From positions 111,490 to 175,489 of the forward strand of contig JAKSKX010000004.1 in NCBI GenBank assembly GCA_024401535.1: a stretch of 64,000 bases of DNA, read 5' to 3'. This DNA is from Paludibacteraceae bacterium. GTDB taxonomy: Bacteria > Bacteroidota > Bacteroidia > Bacteroidales > Paludibacteraceae. How positions within the stretch are numbered: the first letter of the stretch is position 1; each line of letters begins with the position of its first letter. Position numbers and translations under genes: made by a program. Under the pieces are notes generated by a model. That model made no database searches. It was not told the DNA's origin and worked only from the letters and a program-made list of their open reading frames with translations. Shown piece after piece: positions 36,321 through 44,279 of the stretch.

Positions 36321-36543
36321 TAGATTAGAATTATTGTTAAAGTTTGCTGTGATTAAGCTATTAGTGTGTTTTTCTTTTTCCATTGCCAAAGTAAACTTTG
36401 CGCAAGGACAATGCAAAGGTATTAAAATCGTAATTTCAAACTTAACAAAACAATTATAATACTGATTAAAAGGGCTTTTGTTAATTCTTATCCCCTTTTT
36501 TGTTCATTGAAAAGAGTCTGCCGTTCCGAATATATTGTTCGTA

Positions 36544-36925
36544 GATGCACATTTCAACCTTTCCATCTTTCAAAAGCCTTTTGTAAAACAACAAGAGGGC
36601 ATTGACGCGAGGAAAAGCCGATTTGTACATGTACAAAAGGCTTTTTCCAAAAAGAAAAGTCGATTTGTATATGTACAAAAGGGCTTCGACACGAGGAAAA
36701 GTCGATTTGTATATGTACAAAAGGACTTTGACGCGAGGAAAACACGATTTGTTTATGTACAAAAGGACTTTGACGCGAGGAAAACACGATTTGTTTATGT
36801 ACAAAAGGACTTCGACGCGAGGAAAACACGATTTGTACATGTGCAAAAGGCTTTTTCCAAAAAGAAAACACGATTTGTAAAACAACAAAAGGACTTTTCA
36901 CGAGGAAAAGCCCTAAATGTGCATC
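36544..36925. repeat. Array of eight 42-base repeats bounded by an 11-base inverted repeat
   Basis: Cores of the form TTGT-N6-ACAA (variants below) start at 36581, 36623, 36665, 36707, 36749, 36791, 36833 and 36875, so the period is exactly 42 bases. Core centres in order are AAAACA, ACATGT, ATATGT, ATATGT, TTATGT, TTATGT, ACATGT and AAAACA; the seventh core ends GCAA. The 28-base spacers are of two kinds: one with GACGCGAGGAAAA, the other with CTTTTTCCAAAAAGAAAA after cores 2 and 7. Unit types thus run A-B-C-C-D-D-B-A. GATGCACATTT (36544-36554) and AAATGTGCATC (36915-36925) are exact inverted copies at the ends. Because 42 is a multiple of three, frames stay open on both strands, but all begin at TTG and none has a ribosome site. 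Iterons, protein-binding arrays or a degenerate coding repeat are possible. Confidence 0.85.
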
Positions 36926-36970
36926 CCAAAATCATTCTGCGAGAGAATGCAGAAGTTTTGGGCAAAAAAT

Positions 36971-37004
36971 AAGGGAGTGTGCCTGAATTGACACACTCCC
37001 TTTT
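36971..37004. terminator. Terminator of the secreted-protein operon, bidirectional
   Basis: The stem AAGGGAGTGTG/CACACTCCCTT (36971-36981 with 36992-37002) is followed on the minus strand by TATTTTTTG and on the plus strand by TT. It ends the leftward operon 38833-37025 and seals off the repeat array. Confidence 0.85.
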
Positions 37005-37024
37005 GCAATATCTAAATAACTATG

Positions 37025-38392
37025 TTACTTTATAAGGATTGGGCGCACATAATGTCCCTTATATACAGGCGAACCCCAGTTCTCTTCTTGATTGTTACTG
37101 ATTTCATCTCTCCATCCGTAATGGTTTTCCCAATAGTAGCCGTAAGGAAAGAACAAAGTTTTCTTGTTTGGTCCGGTGAAAAGCCAACCTGTCACGCCGT
37201 CCCTCTCTACGGTCTCGTGCTTGCAATTTTCGTAAAGCTCAATGAAATCCGCCTGGCTAGGAATTTTCCATGATGCACCCCAGTTTACATATGCAGCATC
37301 GAAATCAAGGTTCAATATGTAATTGTTGTCCATTACACCGGCCTTGACCAACTCGTCTTTTTCAAGTCCGTACCATTTTGAGTTCTCTTCTGTGAATGAG
37401 TCTTTAGGTGCAGTCTCTCCCCAAGCGAAAAGGTTACCGCGGTCGCTGTTCTTGCTTGCACCGACGTTAGTCTCTGCCCACAAAGTCTTGCTTGGGAGTC
37501 CAAGGTCAACGAAAACGTGGCCGTTGACTTCAGGGAATCTTGTGTCGATGTAAGGCTTGTGGCTCTCTTTTCTGCGAACAGGTCTGATTACTCGGCCATA
37601 GCTGCGGTTAAGAGTTCCCACGCTTACGCTTTCCTGGCTCAAGTAGATTTGAGCGGCAGTGTAAGTGTCCTCGCCCGAAGAAGCTGACATGTAGTATCCT
37701 CTTGTGCCTTCAAGTACGGTTCCCTCTGTGCCTCTCTTGAAGCCGGCGCATGGAAGGAATATGCTGTTGCCGTTCGAGCCGGTGAACTCGATTCCGTTGA
37801 CACCGTTCTGCTCAACCCACTTGTGCGAGCAAAGGTTTACAAGCTCCCACATTTCCTGCTTGGAAGGCATGCACCAGTCGTCGCCCCAATAAACACTAGC
37901 AGCGTCATACTCCGGAGTCAAACAAAGGTATGAGTCGATGACACCCTTGCTTCTTAGTTCGCTAACAGATGTGCTGTACCACTTTCCTCCCTGCTGAGGG
38001 AAGTTTAGTCCTGCTTCCGTTACACCCCACTGGAAGTAAAGTCCGAAGTTCTCCGGCTTTTTAGCTCCCACGTTGCAAGTAGCCCAAAGAGTTCCCGAAG
38101 GAAGCCCCAAGTTAACGTACTCGTGCATGAATTCGCTTGAATCGATGGACGAGATGGTTGACATGACTTTCTTTAGCGAATCAACCTCTCTTCTTAGCTG
38201 TGCGATGCTGTTGGCCAAGTCCTTGAAACCGTATATTTTTGCACCGTTGATGTCGTTGAAAGTCAAGCTGTCAACAACGCTTTCAGGGAAGCTTGTGCCG
38301 CTTCCGTCTTTCATGATTACGTAGAACTGGCTTTGTGCCATAGCTACAATGTTTGCAATCAGCATTGCAAACGCCAATAGAAATTTCTTCAT
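37025..38392 (-). CDS. Secreted protein with two FISUMP-type domains
   Basis: The 455-residue protein has a signal peptide (MKKFLLAFAMLIANIVAMAQ) and a short coiled segment (about residues 60-80, LANSIAQLRREVDSLKK). Two related domains of about 170 residues follow, each starting with the sequence VxLGLPSxTLWAxxNVGA (residues about 92 and 288) and containing FxWG and the closing RVIRPV / YVRPI. This is the Fibrobacter succinogenes major paralogous domain fold, found in many surface proteins of Bacteroidota. A function in adhesion or glycan binding is inferred only. It is the second gene of the operon with 38408-38833. Confidence 0.8.
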   Translation of the reverse strand: MKKFLLAFAMLIANIVAMAQSQFYVIMKDGSGTSFPESVVDSLTFNDINGAKIYGFKDLANSIAQLRREVDSLKKVMSTISSIDSSEFMHEYVNLGLPSGTLWATCNVGAKKPENFGLYFQWGVTEAGLNFPQQGGKWYSTSVSELRSKGVIDSYLCLTPEYDAASVYWGDDWCMPSKQEMWELVNLCSHKWVEQNGVNGIEFTGSNGNSIFLPCAGFKRGTEGTVLEGTRGYYMSASSGEDTYTAAQIYLSQESVSVGTLNRSYGRVIRPVRRKESHKPYIDTRFPEVNGHVFVDLGLPSKTLWAETNVGASKNSDRGNLFAWGETAPKDSFTEENSKWYGLEKDELVKAGVMDNNYILNLDFDAAYVNWGASWKIPSQADFIELYENCKHETVERDGVTGWLFTGPNKKTLFFPYGYYWENHYGWRDEISNNQEENWGSPVYKGHYVRPILIK

Positions 38393-38407
38393 ATGTATGT
38401 TTTGTAT

Positions 38408-38833
38408 TTATTTTTTGATGAATTTCACCTTATGTCCATTGACAATAAGGATGTACGAACCTTGAGAGAGGCTGCTTACCTCGACTCTTGTTCCCTTTGT
38501 TCTCAAGACTTCAATTCCCTGCATGTTAAGTACGGAAATCTGTGCGTTATCGTCAACGCCTGTAACCGTCATAAAGTTGTCAACAGGGTTTGGGAAAGTC
38601 TGGATGAAATACGAGTCACCCGACTCGTTGACTCCAGTCACTGAGCCACCGAACTTAATAGTCTCGTATGACTTGAAACCGTTCTTTTGGGGAGCTATCT
38701 TGATGCTGCGAACCTCATCGACTTGAAAAGTCTGGCTGCTTCCGTCGGCAGAGATTCCAATGAAAGACGATGCAAAAGCCTGGCCCAAAGTGCAGAGGCA
38801 CATGGCAATCAGTCCGAAAACTTTCTTTCTCAT
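38408..38833 (-). CDS. Small secreted protein with type IX sorting domain
   Basis: The 141-residue precursor has a signal peptide (MRKKVFGLIAMCLCTLGQAFA) and ends in a type A sorting domain: FPNPVDNFMTV, then ISVLNMQGIEVLRT, LSQGSYILIVNGHKVKFIKK-like ending in sheets. Such C-terminal domains send proteins through the type IX secretion system to the cell surface. The mature part between is only about 50 residues, so the protein is little more than the sorting module. It is the first gene of the two-gene operon, 15 bases from the next, with a promoter at 38888-38918. Confidence 0.8.
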   Translation of the reverse strand: MRKKVFGLIAMCLCTLGQAFASSFIGISADGSSQTFQVDEVRSIKIAPQKNGFKSYETIKFGGSVTGVNESGDSYFIQTFPNPVDNFMTVTGVDDNAQISVLNMQGIEVLRTKGTRVEVSSLSQGSYILIVNGHKVKFIKK

Positions 38834-38887
38834 TTGGTAATTGGTTTTTATAAACTAATGATGTATCTGATATTATTGAAAGCGGTG

Positions 38888-38918
38888 CAAAATTAGTCCT
38901 TTATTTCCTAAATGCAAA
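38888..38918 (-). promoter_or_regulatory. Promoter of the secreted-protein operon
   Basis: The minus strand has TTTG (38915-38918), a 19-base spacer and TAATTTTG (38888-38895), a near-perfect Bacteroidota promoter. Confidence 0.8.
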
Positions 38919-39031
38919 GACAAATAAATACATAATTATATGAATCATCCACAAAAAGAAGCATTTTATATGAAAAATTCGGTAAACGCATCAGTCTATC
39001 GGTACCAGTTTATACTGCCAATACATAAAAA

Positions 39032-39066
39032 ATGAGAGGCTGAACATTTTGAGTTCAACCTCTCAT
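39032..39066 (-). terminator. Terminator of asd
   Basis: The 14-base arms ATGAGAGGCTGAAC and GTTCAACCTCTCAT (39032-39045 with 39053-39066) have one mismatched pair, and T follows on the minus strand. The space 38919-39031 holds no visible gene. Confidence 0.85.
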
Positions 39067-39088
39067 TATATTTGAACAAGTAATCAGA

Positions 39089-40099
39089 TTACTTTACGTT
39101 GCCAACCTTGATAAGGTACTCGGCAATCTGAACAGCGTTCAAAGCAGCACCCTTCTTGATCTGGTCACCTACCAACCAGAATGTCAAACCATTCTCGTTA
39201 GCAAGGTCCTTACGAACACGACCTACGTAAACATCGTCCTTTCCTGCAAGGAACAAAGGCATTGGATATACCTTGTTTGCAGGATCGTCCATAAGCTGAA
39301 CGCCTTCTGCAGAAGCGATAGCCTTCTTAGCTGCCTCTAGGTCGATAGGCTTCTCAGTCTCAATCCAAACAGCCTCAGAGTGAGAACGAAGCGAAGGAAC
39401 GCGAACACACATAGCTGAACAAGCTGCGTCAGTGTGCATAATCTTGCGAGTCTCGTTGAACATCTTCATCTCCTCCTTAGTGTATCCGTTGTCTGTGAAC
39501 ACGTCAATCTGAGGGATTACGTTGTAAGCAAGCTGGTAAGCGAACTTGTTTACTGTTGCTGGCTTACCGTCTAGAACCTCTCTGTACTGCTGCTCAAGCT
39601 CAGCCATAGCTGCTGCACCGGCACCCGAAGCAGCCTGGTAAGAAGCGATGTGGATTCTCTTGATGTGGCTCAACTTCTCAAGTGGCTTAAGAACAACAAC
39701 CATCATGATAGTTGTACAGTTAGGGTTAGCGATGATGCCTCTTGGACGAACAAGTGCGTCCTCTGCGTTGCACTCAGGAACTACCAATGGAACGTCGTTG
39801 TCCATACGGAAAGCACTAGAGTTATCAATCATGACAGCACCGAACTTAGTGATGTCTGCTGCATACTCCTTTGAAACACCTGCACCTGCTGATGTGAAAG
39901 CAATATCTACACCCTTGAAGTCGTCTCCGTGCTTAAGAAGCTGAACGGTGTACTCCTTGCCTTTGTAAGTGTACTTCTGTCCGGCGCTACGCTCTGAACC
40001 AAATAGCACCAACTCATCCATTGGGAAATTTCTCTCTGCCAACACGCGAAGGAACTCCTGTCCTACGGCTCCACTGGCTCCGACAATTGCTACTTTCAT
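39089..40099 (-). CDS. asd: Aspartate-semialdehyde dehydrogenase
   Basis: This enzyme reduces aspartyl phosphate to aspartate semialdehyde, feeding lysine/diaminopimelate, methionine and threonine synthesis. The 336-residue protein has [15 protein letters not shown] for NADPH binding, the catalytic Cys128 in NPNCTT, and the substrate segment SYQAASGAG. It is in the expected size range. Its homoserine branch would feed the metY substrate elsewhere in this window. It is transcribed leftward from a promoter overlapping that of the next gene. Confidence 0.95.
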   Translation of the reverse strand: MKVAIVGASGAVGQEFLRVLAERNFPMDELVLFGSERSAGQKYTYKGKEYTVQLLKHGDDFKGVDIAFTSAGAGVSKEYAADITKFGAVMIDNSSAFRMDNDVPLVVPECNAEDALVRPRGIIANPNCTTIMMVVVLKPLEKLSHIKRIHIASYQAASGAGAAAMAELEQQYREVLDGKPATVNKFAYQLAYNVIPQIDVFTDNGYTKEEMKMFNETRKIMHTDAACSAMCVRVPSLRSHSEAVWIETEKPIDLEAAKKAIASAEGVQLMDDPANKVYPMPLFLAGKDDVYVGRVRKDLANENGLTFWLVGDQIKKGAALNAVQIAEYLIKVGNVK

Positions 40100-40133
40100 T
40101 TTAATAGTATATTATTCTTTAAATTATTTTTCG

Positions 40134-40151
40134 TAATTTTGTGCAAAGTTA
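40134..40151. promoter_or_regulatory. Overlapping divergent promoters of asd and the lamin-tail gene
   Basis: On the plus strand TAATTTTG lies at 40134-40141; on the minus strand TAACTTTG is the complement of 40144-40151. The two -7 elements are only two bases apart and the start points lie inside each other's territory, so only one polymerase can sit there at a time. Confidence 0.55.
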
Positions 40152-40161
40152 TGAATAAAGA

Positions 40162-41877
40162 ATGAAAAATTTATTTTTTATATACATTTTATTGTTCCCT
40201 ATCTGCATTTATGCAAGATTTTCCGACAATTTTTCCGATTCTTCTCTTTCTGAGGAGTGGGACGGCGACCGTTCTTTGTTTGTAATTGACAACAATACAT
40301 TAAGGCTCGATGCTTCCGGAGACAGTGCTGGAACGGCAACATTGTCATGCGTTTCTGCGGTTTCGGGCAATGCAGTTTGGACAATCAGGGGAAAGATGTC
40401 GTTCAAGCCTTCAGCCAACAATTTCTGTCAAATCTTCCTGATGTCAGATGCGCCCGAAGTTGGAAGAGTTTCAAACGGAATTTTTCTGCAGTTGGGAGGC
40501 TCCGCAAAAATCATTTCTCTTCATAGGGTTGTAGATGGCAAAATGCAAACTGTTGGAAAGTCTGTTGAAAACCGCATCTCGCAGGATACAGTTGCCTTTG
40601 AGGTTGTGGTCGTAAGAACCGATGAAAGTACATTTGAAGTTTTTTCTAGGATAAACAGCGAAACGGAGCTGACTAAGGACTTTTCGGCTGACGCAGGATT
40701 TTGGTTAGGTTCCCAGTTTTTTCATTTGAACTGTGTCTATACGAAAACCAGATCGAAATCCTTCTCGTTCGACTATGTTGGCATAGAAGGGGAAAATAAC
40801 GCTTTGCCGCCTTTGAAACTCAAGTCCAAGGAAATGGACGAGCGTTCGCTCAACTTGTTGTTCAACCGTTCCATTGACCCCGAAAAAATCTCCGTTTCCA
40901 TCAACAATACAAGTGACATAGACTATGTTGCCGAGTATAACAAACTCGTAATTTTCTCTGATTTCATCGCGGAAAAAGAGCCAGCATTGTTCAAATGTTC
41001 GGTGTGCGACTTTTCAGGCAACTGCGTGGTTAGCCAGGTTAAGCTGGATTATTATCCTCTGCCGCAAAAGGGAGATGTGCAGATAAACGAAATAATGTAC
41101 GACCCTCAAATTGGAGGGGCAGAGTTTCTCGAAATATACAATAACTCGGGCAAGACATTTTCTCTTGGAGATTTGATGTTGGCAAAGCCTTCGAATTCGG
41201 TGTCAAGCAAATACACATTCTATGTCTGTGGTGAAAACGAGGAGCTTTTGAAACCGTATGGTTACGCTCTGCTGTCAAAGGATACATTGTCGGTTTGCGA
41301 GATGAATGACTGTGGAGAAGGAATCAAGGTATCCCCGTCCAAATTCCCTGCGATAAGTAACGATGGCGGAACACTGTACTTGTTCAACAAAGATACCGTA
41401 CTGGTTGATTCGGTCTATTATGACAAGAGCATGCACACTATTCCATCAAGCACTACAAAGGGCGTGAGTCTGGAGCGCAGTTGCGAAAGCGGTCAGTTCT
41501 TTTCATCTTCGGGTGCGACACCATGTGCATTGAACAGCATTTGCGGAATAACGGGTGAATCTGGCGAAAAGTCGGAATACGTCAAAATGAGCAATTCCGT
41601 GATAACCTTTGGCAGTGACAATGTGGAAATAGATTATGCTCTGCCGTTCGAGAACGCATTTCTGCTCGCAGTGGTATATGACAAGGATGGCCGTGAAATC
41701 AAGAAGCTGAGTAGTGAGAAAAAGGTTGATTCCATCGGAGAAATTCTGTGGGATGGAACTGATGAAGACGGTAATTTCCTTCCTGCATCTCCCTATGTAA
41801 TCTTCCTGCATTTCTATACAACCGAAAGAAAGGGAGGAATAAAGAAAAGATTTCTTTGCACTATCGGTGCAAGGTAG
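40162..41877 (+). CDS. Secreted protein with lamin-tail domain and FlgD-like C-terminus
   Basis: The 571-residue protein has a signal peptide (about residues 1-18, IYILLFPICIYA), an N-terminal sandwich-like region of about 200 residues (DNFSDSSLSEEWDG), and then a lamin-tail domain from about residue 300 (QINEIMYDPQIGGAEFLEIYN to the VDSVYYD strand). It ends in a FlgD-like Ig module (about 490-571, DYALPFENAFLLAVVYDKDG, ILWDGTDEDG). This layout is common in Bacteroidota extracellular proteins, some of unknown function and some structural. The leader is only about 14 bases. Confidence 0.75.
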   Translation: MKNLFFIYILLFPICIYARFSDNFSDSSLSEEWDGDRSLFVIDNNTLRLDASGDSAGTATLSCVSAVSGNAVWTIRGKMSFKPSANNFCQIFLMSDAPEVGRVSNGIFLQLGGSAKIISLHRVVDGKMQTVGKSVENRISQDTVAFEVVVVRTDESTFEVFSRINSETELTKDFSADAGFWLGSQFFHLNCVYTKTRSKSFSFDYVGIEGENNALPPLKLKSKEMDERSLNLLFNRSIDPEKISVSINNTSDIDYVAEYNKLVIFSDFIAEKEPALFKCSVCDFSGNCVVSQVKLDYYPLPQKGDVQINEIMYDPQIGGAEFLEIYNNSGKTFSLGDLMLAKPSNSVSSKYTFYVCGENEELLKPYGYALLSKDTLSVCEMNDCGEGIKVSPSKFPAISNDGGTLYLFNKDTVLVDSVYYDKSMHTIPSSTTKGVSLERSCESGQFFSSSGATPCALNSICGITGESGEKSEYVKMSNSVITFGSDNVEIDYALPFENAFLLAVVYDKDGREIKKLSSEKKVDSIGEILWDGTDEDGNFLPASPYVIFLHFYTTERKGGIKKRFLCTIGAR

Positions 41878-41889
41878 TCGCATTTTTAT

Positions 41890-41897
41890 TACTTTTG
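41890..41897 (+). promoter_or_regulatory. -7 element before the antiporter gene
   Basis: TACTTTTG at 41890-41897 fits TAnnTTTG and leaves a leader of about 90 bases. No clear -33 is visible. Confidence 0.45.
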
Positions 41898-41990
41898 CAG
41901 TAGATTAGAGGTCTTCTAATCAAGACCGGTAGATTTTAAGTTTTAATTAGGCATAATTTCCTTCAGGAATACAGAATAAAGTAGAAGGCT

Positions 41991-44279
41991 ATGAATTTCG
42001 TATTGGTCCAAGATCTTGCGCTTATACTGGTATTGGCGGGAATAGCGACTGTCATTTTCAAATGGTTAAGACAGCCGGTTATTCTTGGTTACATCGTTGC
42101 AGGCTTCTTGGCTGGTGAGGGTACTGACATACTCCCAACGGTCGAGGACGTTACCGATGTTGAGATATGGGCTAAGATTGGCGTCATCTTCCTGCTTTTC
42201 GGATTGGGACTTGAGTTCAGCTTCAAAAAACTGTTGGGTGTGGGAAGGAACGCCCTCATAGCGGCGGCTGTGATAATACCAGCCATGATATTGCTCGGAT
42301 TCGTTGCGGGGCAGCTTTTGGGATGGAGCCCGGCTGACAGTTTTATGACGGGATGCATGATATGTATGAGCAGTACAATCATCATTATCAAGGCTCTTTC
42401 GGATTTGGGGCTAAGGCAAAGAAAGTTCACGCAGATTATACTCGGTGTCCTGATTTTCGAAGACCTTGCCGGAGTGGTGATGATGGTGCTTATGTCGTCG
42501 TTCTCGGAAGTTTCCGGAGCGCAGACAGGAGTTCTGCTGTCGATACTCAAGCTTGTGTTCTATCTGGTGCTATGGCTTGTGTGCGGAATTTTCTTTATTC
42601 CTGCCATACTCAAGAAATTCAGGGGAATGATGAACGACGAGACGATGCTTATCGTAAGCGTAGGCCTTTGCTTTGGAATGGTGTCTTTTGCAATCAAGGT
42701 TGGCTTCTCTGCAGAGTTCGGTGCTTTTGTGATGGGTAGCGTGCTTGCCGAAACTGTTGAGGCTGAGAGAATTGAAAAGCTGATGTCTCCGCTAAAAGAC
42801 TTGTTTGGAGCAATCTTCTTTATCTCGGTAGGTATGATGATTCGTCCCGAAGTGCTTGCCACATATTGGCTGCCAATCGTTGTGATAAGCGTTACTGTCG
42901 TTGTAGGCCAGATGATATTCGGTACAATAGGTACTTTGTTGAGCGGCGAGAAGCTAGAGGATGCTGTGCAGGGAGGTTTCTGTCTGGTACAGGTCGGAGA
43001 GTTCGCATTCATTGTTGCTAACGCAGGTACTGAGTCTGGACTTTGTAGTTCTTTCCTTTACCCCGTAGTTGTAGCTGTCAGCGTTATAACCATATTTGTC
43101 ACTCCGTTCATGATGAAGGTTGCACCTTTGGCTTTCGGCGTGATACAGAAAAAGATTCCAGAGAAATGGCTTCATACTCTTGACAACAGAACGACGAATG
43201 AAAAGAACGATGAAACAAAGAGCGTATGGAAGAGTCTGCTTCTGTCGTTGACAGAGATTCTTGGAGTTTATGGAGTAGTCAGCACAGCCATAGTGGTAAT
43301 TGCAAGCGGATATCTGTTCCCTGCACTTATGGAATTGGAAAACACTACGTTGAGTGTTTGCTTGAGGGTGTTGCTCCTTATAGCCATAGTTCTTCTTCTT
43401 TCTCCGTTGCTCCGTGCTATAATGGTAAAGAAGAACCACTCCAAGGAATACAGATTCCTGATGGCAGAAGGTAGGTTGAGTTTGTTTGCAGTCATGGCAC
43501 TTACTATTTCACGATTCGTAGCCTCTGCTGCTTTTGTTTACTTTACCATTCATTCAGCGTTTCCAAGTTTGAATTCGATAATATCTCTGATCATTTCTTT
43601 AGGTTTGTGTTATCTGTTCATCAAGGTACGTGCCGTGAAATACTATTCAATACTCATCGAGCGCAGATTCTTCCATAACTTGAATATGAGGGAGTACGAG
43701 AAGCAGAAGGAGATAGAACAGAAGAACATCTTCAAGAACTCATCCTTGTCAAAGAGTTTGTCCATTCACGATTTGCACTTGTCCGAATTCACTGTAGAGG
43801 CTAACGCTTCATGTATTGGTAAGACTTTGATTGAACTTAACTATCGAAATGTCTATAACATTCAAATTGTTTCCATAATTCGCGGCAAGAAAAGAATAAA
43901 CATACCTGAGGGCAGGGAAATGCTTTTCCCGGAGGACAGACTGTTGGTGTTGGGTACTGACTCTGACATCAAGAGACTGACCGACGAATTTGCCGACAAG
44001 ACCGAAGGATTCCAGGAAAACAAGTCGGTGAGTCTGGAGCAGATAGTAATCAAGGAGGGAAGCTCGCTCGTCGGAGTGACAATTCTTGATTCCGGAATAA
44101 AGGTTAAGGCCAAGTGCCTTGTCGTAGGTCTTGAAAAACATGGGGTTTCGCTAATAAGTCCTAGCATCAAGACCAAGTTCGAGGTAGGCGATATCTTGTG
44201 GGTTGTAGGAGAGAAAGACGGAATAGATATGATTAAGCAGGATAACATAAGGGAGGAAGTATTTGATGAAAAGGAATAA
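41991..44279 (+). CDS. Cation:proton antiporter (CPA2/Kef type) with two RCK_C domains
   Basis: The 762-residue protein has about 12 membrane helices (residues 1-385, with RQPVILGYIVAGFLAGEGTD and FLLFGLGLEFSFKKLLGVG), and four further hydrophobic stretches around 415-550. Two TrkA_C (RCK_C) domains follow: about 595-665 (IGKTLIELNYRNVYNIQIV) and 675-750 (LVGVTILDSGIKVKAKCLV). It probably exchanges Na+ or K+ for H+ at the inner membrane, with ligand control by the C-terminal domains. No TrkA_N (nucleotide) domain is present, which separates it from KefB/KefC. Its end overlaps the next gene by 14 bases. Confidence 0.85.
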   Translation: MNFVLVQDLALILVLAGIATVIFKWLRQPVILGYIVAGFLAGEGTDILPTVEDVTDVEIWAKIGVIFLLFGLGLEFSFKKLLGVGRNALIAAAVIIPAMILLGFVAGQLLGWSPADSFMTGCMICMSSTIIIIKALSDLGLRQRKFTQIILGVLIFEDLAGVVMMVLMSSFSEVSGAQTGVLLSILKLVFYLVLWLVCGIFFIPAILKKFRGMMNDETMLIVSVGLCFGMVSFAIKVGFSAEFGAFVMGSVLAETVEAERIEKLMSPLKDLFGAIFFISVGMMIRPEVLATYWLPIVVISVTVVVGQMIFGTIGTLLSGEKLEDAVQGGFCLVQVGEFAFIVANAGTESGLCSSFLYPVVVAVSVITIFVTPFMMKVAPLAFGVIQKKIPEKWLHTLDNRTTNEKNDETKSVWKSLLLSLTEILGVYGVVSTAIVVIASGYLFPALMELENTTLSVCLRVLLLIAIVLLLSPLLRAIMVKKNHSKEYRFLMAEGRLSLFAVMALTISRFVASAAFVYFTIHSAFPSLNSIISLIISLGLCYLFIKVRAVKYYSILIERRFFHNLNMREYEKQKEIEQKNIFKNSSLSKSLSIHDLHLSEFTVEANASCIGKTLIELNYRNVYNIQIVSIIRGKKRINIPEGREMLFPEDRLLVLGTDSDIKRLTDEFADKTEGFQENKSVSLEQIVIKEGSSLVGVTILDSGIKVKAKCLVVGLEKHGVSLISPSIKTKFEVGDILWVVGEKDGIDMIKQDNIREEVFDEKE

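Noticed and set aside
36581-36888. CRISPR array
   Set aside because: The intervals between the conserved cores are themselves conserved in two classes rather than unique, and no cas genes are nearby.
36481-36972. Long open frames across the repeat array on both strands, up to 145 codons
   Set aside because: They exist because the unit length (42) is a multiple of three and the unit lacks stops. All start at TTG, none has a ribosome site, and several frames are open at once.
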